This document shows positions 54,731-64,000 of a stretch of 64,000 nt of DNA, piece by piece (position 1 is the stretch's first letter; every line of letters begins with the position of its first letter). This DNA comes from Triatoma infestans (taxonomy: Eukaryota > Arthropoda > Insecta > Hemiptera > Reduviidae): positions 31,998 through 95,997 of the forward strand of contig JAAEAF010006611.1 in assembly GCA_011037195.1 (NCBI GenBank). Reading direction: 5' to 3'. The position numbers were made by a program, and so were the translations under genes. Under the pieces are notes generated by a model. That model did no database searches. It saw nothing but the letters and a program-made list of their open reading frames with translations, and had not been told where the DNA came from.

Positions 54731-55242
54731 AGACAAGCCCAAATCCTTATGGATTATATGGAGGTGGTACAATGACAATGAAACAATCGCCTGCTTTTGC
54801 TCGAACACCATCACCACTAGATTATGCGGGCGCAACTGGTGGTGGTTATTATAATCCTGCACTACCTGGTACTACAAATCAGTTACCAAATTATAATCCA
54901 GTATATGTAGACCCTAGTTATTTGCATGGTCAAATTGGAAATGCAGCAACCAGCGTTGGTATTGTGGTAGGAACAGCAACAGCTGTACCATCAACATCCA
55001 CCGCCATATCACCACAACCACAAACAGCTGAAATATTAGATATGGATAGGCAACAAATTTTTGAATTAGGTTCAGCGGATTTAGAAGAATTAACAGCAAT
55101 TGGTTTATCTGATAATCTTAGTGCAAATTTAAGTTTAAACGATGTTGATAATATGTCCATGTCTGACAGTATAACAAATTTAAGAAATAAAACTCTTAAT
55201 GAATTATTTCCAGATATGTATAGAACTAACCAAAATACTTGA
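54731..55242 (+). CDS. Terminal coding exon, candidate Dorsal-like C-terminus
   Basis: Acceptor TTATTATCTAG ends at 54730. The 105-base intron (54626-54730) keeps phase: CCA-G|AG gives Pro-Glu. The exon encodes 169 residues: P/Y/G/T-rich first half (TSPNPYGLYGGGTMTMKQSP, FARTPSPLDYAG), then a Val/Thr/Ser-rich linker, and an acidic, leucine-patterned end (ILDMDRQQIFELGSADLEEL, LSDNLSANLSLNDVDNMSMS, ITNLRNKTLNELFPDMYR), stop TGA 55240-55242. The repeated LSxNLS(A)NLSLxD plus a short SDSxTxLxxxTLxEL tail recalls C-termini of insect Dorsal-type proteins, which act downstream of Toll signalling. This assignment rests on memory of motifs, not alignment. Another transcription factor or coactivator is possible. 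It is the best host coding signal in the window, with codon use and complexity unlike its AT-rich neighbours. Confidence 0.6.
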
Positions 55243-56397
55243 AATATTTGCTAATTTTTTTGTTTTTTATAGGAACAATGTTAAGTTGTGCATTCCAACT
55301 AGTCGAATGGTCTCTGAAATTTTTATAATCATTTTCTATAATTTTGTTTTTAATCTAATTCTAAATTTGTGGACTAGCAAGTATATTTAGAATAGAATAT
55401 TTTTTGTTTTTGTTTAAAGACATAAATATAGTATATAAATTTTATCCAGCTATAAAGGTATATTTACTTCTATGGTATGTAAATATTAAGTGATCAACAA
55501 ATTAGATATTAGATAATTTGAATGTCTTTTTAGTTCATCTCAAGTAATTTGAATATAAGTATGGCTTCAACAAAATAGAAGCCTAACCTAACCTATAGCG
55601 AATCACTGATAAGACAAAGAAATTTAATACTCATAATTGTTACAAGTTGATTTCTAGATGGAATTTTTAAGAAATTATAAATGATCTGATATCACTGAAG
55701 GGTTTCTTTTTTTTTCCAGTAAAATAAATAATTAAGGAACTTCTTGTGATTTATGTGTGCTTACTGTAATTTAGTTAATATTTCTGTAAATATTTTAGTT
55801 TTTTATACGTTATATTTCAAAAATGTTGTATTTTATTTACAGTAGAATGGCAGAAATAAGAGCCGTCTTGTATACGTATGTAACATATTGAAGACTAATA
55901 GATCTCATAAATTCATAGTAACACCTTTAGAATGTTTAAAAAGGATCAGTATTTTTATAAAAAGTTATACAAATTTTTTGTCTATTTCTTCATTAGAGTA
56001 CTCGTTTTTCAAAAAATTATTATTATTTTAGATGATTTATATTTGTAATTTTTTTTTAATTTCTTAATAGGGTTTTAATAGTTGATTTTTCTCCGAAGGT
56101 GTTGAGCTCAGGCGATTCTCAAGGTTTTGATGCAAAAGTTTTCATGATTTACAGAATTTAATTCAAATAAACTTCATAGTAAGACGAGATACACGTTCAA
56201 TAATAAACTCATATTAAGAACTGCTAATAACATCAGAGATGCTATCTTTTGCTGACTTTGGAACCGTCTGACAACAAGACGATACTTGAACCATAATCAA
56301 GCAAGGTATTACTAAGAAATCAAATATCGCATATACTGTAACCAGACTATATACATAATCTTTCAAATAGCATTTACTAACGTAACAGACATTAGCA
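55243..56397 (+). other. Probable 3' UTR and downstream flank
   Basis: No further coding is seen after TGA 55242. Possible polyadenylation signals: AATAAA at about 55723 and another at 56166. The true end cannot be fixed. The small frames here are AT-rich chance frames. Confidence 0.5.
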
Positions 56398-56560
56398 GGT
56401 ATGGAATTAACTTAAATAGCGCACTGGACTAGCATGTTCGAGAATAGGCAGCGATGCCCCTAGTTTTTCTCTTCCTAAGAATCTGCAATCCGAAGAAGAG
56501 CAGTTTTGTCTGAAAAAGAGTGCACTGAGGCGCCATATAAATTTCGACGTTCCTAAAATA
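56398..56560 (+). repeat. SINE-1, degenerate copy
   Basis: TAGCGCACTGGACTAGCATG, TAGTTTTTCTCTTCCTAAGA and GTGCACTGAGGCGCC follow the order of SINE-1 (head, T-rich linker, body), with an internal deletion of the GAACACTGTCC block and loss of the B box. The tail CCTAAAATAAATAAAAACA lies at 56552-56571. Confidence 0.6.
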
Positions 56561-56899
56561 AATAAAAACAGACTGCTTGCCAATAAACTATACACCGAAT
56601 TGGTGACTAAGACAGCTTGCGAACTTCCTTTCTTAGGCCTTCAGACTTAATACCACTTTTAGCCTGGAGTAATAGTCAAAACTAGCGCGCTCTACCTTTA
56701 ATCAGTAGCTTTTCTGCATACAAAATATATATTCGACACATTTTTTCAAATATTTGATAAGAAGAAACTACCACCCAAATTATATTGGTTAAAAAAACAT
56801 TCTACAATTTAACTCATGTTGATAAATTATTCTAATGGGGACATAAAGTTTCCTTTTATAATCAGAGATTTTTTTTTTTGTTTTTAATAGAGCACTGCG

Positions 56900-57450
56900 A
56901 CCAAAAGAAGTCTATTGTACCACCGGGTGAGACTACTCACCTACAGAACCCTTCAGATCAAGATCTGAGGGAGGACATATTTTCCTCCAACGCCTGGTAA
57001 CTACCCAGGATTCCAAATCTTCTCTCGATAACAGCATTGTTAGGAGGTGTATTTGAATCGTCTCCATCTCCCCATAAAATCTGCAGGCCCATTTTCATTA
57101 GGTCTCCCCTAAATCTGCAATGCTTCGTGAGGAGACCCGTCAGTATTGGAAGCCCATTTCTACTTAAACCAATGCACGCATCATATCTTTTTGTCTCAGA
57201 TCTAGGAGGATTAGAGCTGTGCTCTCTTTACTTCCCCCTCATTTCTTTGACTTTGGCGCCTTTTGATGGGATCTTTAAAAGGATTCACTAAAAAAGAGGC
57301 AGATCTGCGCATCGTGTTGCCTAATACCTTTTTTAGATCGGAAGTCCTCCATGTCTCGGGCATTGTCGAACAATAATAACCCAGTAGCCCTGTACCGCAG
57401 TCTTGAAAGAACTGAGGCCGAGGATATACTTCTTTAGACAAACTGACTTT
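56900..57450 (-). pseudogene. LINE C-terminal region (family with RNase H tail)
   Basis: On the minus strand: KGSKESTALILLDLRQKD at about 57240-57190, LPILTGLLTKHCRFRGDLMK near 57150-57090 (the LTGLLTGHCxLxxHLxxMG motif), and AVIERRFGILGSYQALEENM near 57030-56975. The frame is broken several times. The 57522-57211 frame (LSKEVYPRPQFFQDCG...) is a shifted neighbour. It is the same family as the + strand copy at 57830-58250. Confidence 0.65.
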
Positions 57451-57829
57451 AAAGAACAATAAATTACTCTCAGACGAAGCAATAGAAGAATGGACTACTA
57501 CAGTATAAATGTAAATGTACATATAAAATCAATTGGGATTATAAACAAGTTGGCACAAAATAGTTATTGCTCGTTATATTAAATTGGCAGGATTGAGAAA
57601 CGTGGAAGTATAAAGTATGATGGCTTCATCTAGAACTCTCGTTGGAATGTTTTTATGAAGAAAATAGAATTTTACTTATTTTTTATACAATAACTTATCT
57701 TAAATTATAAGACGGTAATTAACCAATTGTACTTCTTTCTGCAAAATAACAAGAATAATAGAACGGTTCTTCCCTTAAAAAAAAAAAAAAAAAAAATGGT
57801 AGTATGAAATATGTCAAAACTCAAAGATC
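57451..57829. other. AT-rich spacer between inverted LINE copies
   Basis: No gene. A poly-A run lies at 57778-57796, just before the + strand LINE copy begins. Confidence 0.5.
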
Positions 57830-58250
57830 TGCTTGGGAGATTACAACCCAAAAAGATTGGAGACATGCATTGGTCTCAGTAAGAACAAGCCCCGCATTCT
57901 TACCGGTTTCCTTACGGAGTTGTATAGTCAAGTATACCTGACGAATCTGGGCTTGGAGAGGGATAGCACGTGCACATTCTGCGCGGGGGGGCGGAGAAAA
58001 CTCCGATACATCTCCTCATGGACTGCGCGGCTGTCACCCAGAGAAGATTTAGGAGCCTGGGTAGTTACCAAGAAGATGAAGAGAATATATCCTTTCTAGA
58101 GCCCTCCATAATATTGAGATTTTTAAGGAGCCTTAATCTGGTGGGGGAGGGGGGCTGTAGGCGAGATGATCGCCTGCAGCACCTGAGGGGGATCCAAGGG
58201 GCAAGGCACAATAGACCTGAGGTAGCAATTTCAATAGTTATATAAATATG
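57830..58250 (+). pseudogene. LINE C-terminal region, inverted partner copy
   Basis: Reading from 57860: SKNKPRILTGFLTELYSQVY, LTNLGLERDSTCTFCAGG, then after a shift in the GGGGGGG run (57985-57991) AEKTPIHLLMDCAAVTQRRF, RSLGSYQEDEENISFLEPSI and LRFLRSLNLV. The C-x2-C...H-x4-C knuckle (CTFC...HLLMDC) is intact if the G-run slip is ignored. It matches ERRF-x-x-LGSYQ-x-x-EEN of the minus-strand copy at 56900-57450. Confidence 0.75.
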
Positions 58251-60054
58251 TATGGCGGTGGCTAAGACAACATAGAAAATTTAGTTGCCTCGCTGAATGT
58301 GTGTTGGTGAACTAGGGTTACTTCGAGTAGGAGACAAAACTAACTAACCAGACAGAGCAACTACTTAAGCTATAGAATGTATGTCTGTGTATCTAATGCT
58401 ATCAGAATGTATTTTCAAAAGTCTCTAAAAAGCTAAAAGAAATTATGAATCAAATAACTGATATCTGCTATGTTGAATAGTAATTTGTATTACTGTGCAT
58501 TGTTTGTCTAATAAAAAAAAGCTTGCATTTTCTTCATTTTTCGAATCTATTGTTTCTGACGTTTGCAAATATTCTGCGAGGAATGGTCGTTCGAAACTTG
58601 GTTTGTGGAATATTTGCAAAAAAAAAAAAAAAAAAAAATACAAGTTATGCCATTTAAGACGCGGACTTATACAGAACAACTTTAAAGAAATTACTGATTG
58701 TGTAATAATTGAAGTTTCGAGGTAAAACATTTGAGCTTAGACAATGAATTTCATTGGAGTCACGAATAGCAGAAAATAATCTTAAGAACGTATCCATTTT
58801 TCATTTTAATTTTTTCGTATATTTGCTAGTAATTATTTTTCTCTGAAGTTGATCCATTAACACTTCCATATTCTCCTGCCTTTTATAGTTAAATTATTGG
58901 GTTATATGCTTATTAGCCTATTAGAACAATTCTAAAAACAAGTTTTTGAGCTGCTAGATCTTCTAAGAAGGCAGTTCATTGCGCTTATTGATAAGGATGA
59001 GCTATGGTTGAAAGCGAATTGATCCTTCCTTAAAATGATTGAAGCTAATTCCACTGCATTTCAAACGTTTATGGAAAAACCTACAATTGGTGTGAATTTA
59101 ATCAAAACTGAACAAGACCGATTCCTATTTCTGCCATTCTAATGTGCATATCTTTCTCATTTTCTCCTTCACCTTTATACATTTATTTCTTAAATAAAAT
59201 TTAGTTTTTAAAAAAAAAAAAGAAAAAAAAGATAATATTTCTAAGTGTTACCAAAAGTAACATTCTTTTCCCTGCTTTTTGCAATATATGTAAATAAATA
59301 AATAATTTTTACACATAGTGCAATTTATTGTTATAAGTACAAAGTTTAATTAATTTTCTCTTATATGTTAATTTATAAAAAGATGATTATAAAAAAAAAA
59401 AGTATAAATAATGAGAAATTTGTGATAACAGTGCCAATAATATTGTACAATACAATTGTACACACATCACAACAGAGGTTTCAGAATAATTTACCATGGA
59501 ATTTAAAAGAAGTTGAAGTTTTTATTTTATTTATTTTTAATAACAAAAGTTCCCAAAATTTATAAACTATAAAATATTGTTAAGAAAATATAGATTTTTT
59601 TTTTGCACAAATTTTTATATAAATTATTCTAATTCTATTGTTTTGTTACTGTACACTGCTCAAAAGATGTAGTTTGTAGACTGATACATGAAATTTTAAA
59701 AATGTACATAATTTTCAAACAAATTTTATTATAATTAAACTTGTATAAAATGAAAAAAGAAAAAAAATTAATTATTGATTGTTACTTTTATCTTAAGAAA
59801 TTTTTATTATATTTGATTGCTATTAGAATTTTAATATTTTAAAAAATACATAAATATAAAACAAATATAAAAAAAGTATTATTGTGCTTTTTATTATCCA
59901 TATTTCTATTACATTTTGTTCATTTTCTATAGTTTAAAGTGGATCATTAATTGGGAGGCTAATTCGCAAACAAACAAAAAAAAAAAAAAAATGCGCATTT
60001 GGTTCTGTCGATTATAATATAATGTTTTCACTATCATAGAAGAAGTTTCACTGT
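58251..60054. other. AT-rich stretch, no gene
   Basis: Two frames overlap a poly-A run at 58617-58637 (58443-58730 minus, 58495-58725 plus) without a domain. Many A-runs; AATAAATAAATAA at 59293. Nothing else recognised. Confidence 0.45.
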
Positions 60055-60265
60055 GATATTCACTAACAAATAAGACTAGTTTTGTCTGTCTGGGTTTCTT
60101 CGAACTTATCTCTGGCGATTATGACGATATCCTCGGTGTATCTTTAACAGGAAATGTCGAGACGCGTCAGATTGCAGAGGAGTTCGTCCACCATTAGGCT
60201 CCACTTCAAGGGTGACTGTAACTCTTCTTGAGAACAGCCCTTGGTTGTGCTGATTTTGGTGGCTC
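60055..60265 (-). pseudogene. LINE reverse-transcriptase palm fragment
   Basis: The minus strand reads TTKGCSQEELQSPLKWSLMV (usual GCPQGGVLSPLLWxLVV), DELLCNLTRL, then RYTEDIVIIARDKFEETQTD (usual GYADDIxIIxxGKF). The YADD catalytic box has become YTED with a preceding stop, so it is dead. Only this ~70-codon palm piece is present. Confidence 0.7.
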
Positions 60266-61987
60266 GCTGCCCATCAATAATATTATATGTAAAATACTAC
60301 TTTAAACTAATTGGAACGTACGCCGTTCATTTCAGTGCTTTGACTGGAAAGGAGGATTAGAGAAAGTTTATTACACCTATCATGTTGGTGATCGCCAAAT
60401 ATACAAAAGAAGAAAAGATCAATATGTATGATATTTTGCTTTAATGTGAGGAAAGGGTTCATGAGCTGGGCGAAGGTTTGCTGAAGTCTACCCTGATAGA
60501 ACTCATCTGCATTGGTGGACAATTAAGAGTACACATTTTCATACAACTGGCTCAGTAAGGTCTGCATCACCAAAACAGAATATGTAGTTTTAATGCTGAG
60601 CTTGGCATATTGTAAGTGAAAATCCTACTTCATCTCTTCGTCAAATTAGTAGGATTTTAAATATGAGCAGAGACACTGCTGGGATAATTTTGAAAATCAT
60701 AAAACTTGTGCATTTACCGCGCTCATGTGGTTCAACAAATATAGCCTGAAACTAGCCATAAAAACTTAATAAGAACAAAACCAGTTAATTAATTCAATTT
60801 GCCAGAATTTACTTTTTGGATTGCACTGACGGCAAAATCCAATCGACAGTGCAAATTTATTGAATTTTTTTTTTCTTCACTTTTTCGTGATTTTCTCGAA
60901 ATTCGCCGCAACGATTTTCTTTAAACGTTGAATGCTATCTATGCACATAAATTCTTATCACTTTTATTTGCCACATTATTCTGAAGGAACAATAGCAATA
61001 TGCTTTTCTCTAATGTATCACTAAAATAACTGATTAGCAGTATGCTTTTCTCTAAAGTACCACTAAAATAACTGGTGACTGATGAAGTCTTAAAAATAAA
61101 ACTTTTGAGACAAACAAATATGCGAAAAATAAGATTCAAATAAAGGTTGTACAAGAAAAAAATTATGTTTCTAATCAAAATGATGCTCTGTTGACAAAGT
61201 CTGCATTTTCCTTCATAGTCTAGATTTGACATCCCTAAATTTATTTAGTCTACTGCCGCGATTAGGAAAAAGAAATTTGGTATAAAACAATCGCCCTTCA
61301 TTCCTTTATTGTATAATTCATTTGCAAATAAACGGTTAGTGGACTTGTATTACAGATAAATAAAGGAGGTGAGGATTATACTATTTACCTAAATAAGATT
61401 GCATTGTATGATAGCAAGCTCTCTATCAATCCAGTAGCAATGCTTGTGACGGCAATTTGCAGGACAATTTGTCTCAGGATAGAACACCCTTCACAATTAT
61501 TTGGAAGAATATTTTAAATCGGTATTAAATATAATAAATAGATGTAACTTAATAAGAGAGAAAATAACTTAATTAATTTTAGAGTCACAATTAGCCCCCC
61601 TTTAACAAATAATTGAATAATTAATAAAAGACATAAAAAAAGATAGAGCTCAGGAACAAATAGTTTTTTTTTTCTAACTGGTTTAAGAATGTAATTGTTG
61701 TAGATGAAGTTTATACTAAAAAATTAGGACTGTATTGTAAAACAAACAAAAAAAAATCAAATTTTACATTTTAGTTGAAATAAAAAAAGAAAAATAGTTA
61801 AAAACGAATAAAATTAACGTTTCTAAATTCACCGCCAGGCAGCAGCACTTACTTAATCTAGAATTTGTAGTAGTTCAAATAATTGCCGCTAGAAAGCATA
61901 AGCTTCAAGGTATATAGAATTGTAGTTCCAAAATTCGCCACCCGATCACAGCGCCATCCTGTGTTGCAAAAATTTAAAATGCATCTT
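60266..61987. other. Non-coding; dispersed repeat at 60820-61100 and a 45-base tandem repeat
   Basis: 60820-60960 holds GAATTTTTTTTTTCTTCACT, TTCGTGATTTTCTCGAAATT, CGCAACGATTTTCTTTAAAC. At about 60988-61075, the segment AGCAATATGCTTTTCTCTAA...CACTAAAATAACTG occurs twice in tandem. No gene. Confidence 0.5.
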
Positions 61988-62016
61988 TTGGGAAGTGGTT
62001 AGTGTAATGGACTCCC
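61988..62016 (+). repeat. SINE-1 head fragment
   Basis: GGGAAGTGGTTAGTGTAATG followed by GACTCCCA resembles the first part of the SINE-1 head (CTAAGTGGTTAGCGTACTGGACTCCCA). Very short. Confidence 0.4.
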
Positions 62017-64000
62017 AAAAAAAATCTTTGGAAGTAGTGACACCTAGTGACAAACTATATAACCATAAATAAAATTGATTTCTCAGTAGGTGTTGCTATC
62101 TGGTGGCTATGTTTATAACTACAAATATACTAATTTTAATTAGTTACTTTATTAATTAGAAAACAAATTGGTGTGGAACACTCAACTTGTTTCTCTTACA
62201 CAGTTTTCAAAATTGTAATCGACAAACTTTATAGTTAGTATACCAAATTTAATAAAATTCGTCGTTGTTTTTATGGAGAAAATCACAAAAACTGAAAAAA
62301 TTACTTAGATGTACATTATAATTGAAAAAAAAAAGCGTACACTTCATTTTTAAACTAGAAGTAAATGAATATAATAATTATATTAATATATATTAATAAA
62401 ATACAAATATTTATTTATCTTTTTTCTACGTTATATTTCTTTCGCAAGCTATTAAGATAATTCTTGGCGTATTATTTGCCAAGATATTTTTCTGGAATAA
62501 TGCTTGATATGATATTTTTCCGTCCTTTCTTTTTCATGAGAGGATTCAGATTTTTTACATTTGTTTTTCAGCTAGAAGCTACAGAGGGCTGCGAATATTA
62601 ATATTATCGTATGTAATAACTTAGATACAATGTAAAAATGAGAAATTTAAGACTATTGAAGGATAGATTCAAATAGCAATCCATCCTATATAATCATTAT
62701 TTTTATAAGCATTTATATGTAACTACCAACATACAGTTCAAGAACTTTTATCTAAATCTTGTCAATAAAATTTAAGGGCTAATTTGATTTGTTGGTATTT
62801 GATTGATATTGTATTTTATATATTTTTGAAAGCAGCTTCAAAATCTCTTGAAATGGCTGGTCCAATTGCTTGAAACATTTCTTGAGAAATTTCATTCAAT
62901 ATTATTTATTTATTGCCTAAAGAAACTGTACATTTCTATAGCAAGAGATTGACCTCTGCTGCAAGCTGAACAAAAAATACAAACGTTACATGAAGAAACA
63001 TTACAAACTTTACAGCTTAATCTTCAAAGTAATAAAATAATTTTAAATACTTGATTAATAAAGTAGATAGTAACAATGATTATTTAAGACTTTGTTCATT
63101 TATACAAATTATTTTAGGGAAGGAGTTCGAGGGATCTTCTCGTAGGTATTAAATAATACCTTTACAAACCTATGTATATCTTTCCTCCAAAGCCTCAGAG
63201 ATAAAATAAAATAAATAGTTTAACTTTTCTTTATTTTCTATATCTAAGTTAGCAAAAACATAAGAACTGTGTAAAGGTAAATACCTATTTAATCAAACAT
63301 TTATAATAATGGCATTCCAAAATAAAGTGCATAATATTATCATTTTTGCCCACCGCACAAGTAAAGCAACTGTTTAAATAAATGGGCTACTCCATTAAAA
63401 AAAATCCTGGGGTGACGATCACTAGCTACACTAATTTGAGCTATCAATCTGGTTTTAATGATATTGCATCTATATTTACATATGAACTACCAAGTGACAT
63501 ATCAATCTATAGTGGATGTTATATGAAGAGTTAAGTACTTCATTGATGTCAGCTTAGAGAAAGATTTTTTAAGTTATTAGAGATCACGACCGCATGCTGC
63601 GCCTCCCAGATATCCTGCGCTCCTATAGAATAAAGCATTTCTCTCACAAGAGCCACCCAGATAAAAGGAGAGTCAGAACCATCCAAAAGCTTCTATAGTA
63701 TATCTTCAGAGGTGAGCTGCTTTACATCGATAAAATCTTCAGCCAGAATCTTATAGACTTATTAAAAATCTTGGTTTTCACTTGCCGTCATTCAACTTCC
63801 AGCGAATGAAACTATTGGAGACTTGTCGTGGCAGACATTCTTAGGAGAAACTTTAAGAATATCAATGGACATGATCGACTATAGTAGTGAAGTAGTTCAA
63901 GGCCCAATTTTTTAACTGATCCCACACTTCTGATCGATAGTGTATATATTCTTAAGGGGTCGGCAATTTGTGTTTTTGTCCGGGGCGACGTAACCGCTAG
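62017..64000. other. No supported gene; possible coding remnant at 63560-63760 (minus)
   Basis: 62215-62350 contains weak dispersed-repeat blocks (TTTATGGAGAAAATCACAAA). On the minus strand of 63560-63760 a discontinuous reading (ILAEDFIDVKQLTSEDIL, SPFIWVALVREMLYSIGAQD, IWEAQHAVV) looks protein-like, but I cannot name a family. Otherwise AT-rich. Confidence 0.35.

Noticed and set aside
54914..55160. Minus-strand frames within the terminal exon
   Set aside because: They are shadows of the + strand frame, which has the phase-consistent splice junction and biased amino-acid composition.

Overview
This is a eukaryotic, AT-rich, low-gene-density window, most likely from an arthropod and probably an insect. 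The evidence is its transposon spectrum: piggyBac with TTAA duplications, mariner and another Tc1/mariner-type transposase, a hAT-type element with an 8-bp target duplication, R2-like and R4/Dong-like LINEs, LINEs with an RNase H domain, and tRNA-derived SINEs. It also has spliceable GT-AG exons, long A/T runs and no operons. The species cannot be fixed from the sequence.

Layout. 1-5 kb: a SINE carrying an internally deleted piggyBac in its tail, a duplicated LINE fragment and a solo LTR. 7-15 kb: a solo LTR, a LINE 3' end, and a three-level nest (a + strand LINE interrupted by a 5'-truncated minus-strand LINE and by a GC-rich solo LTR). 15-22 kb: a second SINE type, a LINE with RNase H, and a ~1.1-kb palindrome with one SINE per arm. 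22-31 kb: two solo LTRs of one family, one of them inside a LINE-derived tandem duplication, plus several more LINE 3' ends. 31-43 kb: transposase debris, a miniature LTR element with TSD, a hAT MITE packed with AATTAC motifs, a Dong-like LINE inside an (ATT)n tract, an R2-like LINE 3' end, a fourth solo LTR and a small MITE. 43-53 kb: mostly a dispersed ~300-bp repeat (tandem at 46.3-47.3 kb), a second deleted piggyBac and a foldback element. 53-56 kb: the only good host-gene signal, two exons joined by a phase-consistent intron that encode a low-complexity C-terminus with a sumoylation-type VKRE motif; tentatively the end of a Rel/NF-kB (Dorsal-like) protein. 56-64 kb: inverted LINE fragments, RT debris and AT-rich sequence.

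No complete transposase or reverse transcriptase was found, so everything mobile here looks dead or non-autonomous. Very many insertions nevertheless keep exact target duplications, so the order of insertion can be read directly. The most unusual material is non-coding: the dispersed CCGGAAGT-type repeat, the four solo LTRs with 4-bp duplications, the GNRA-capped 3' hairpin of one LINE, and a foldback element with a hammerhead-like core.
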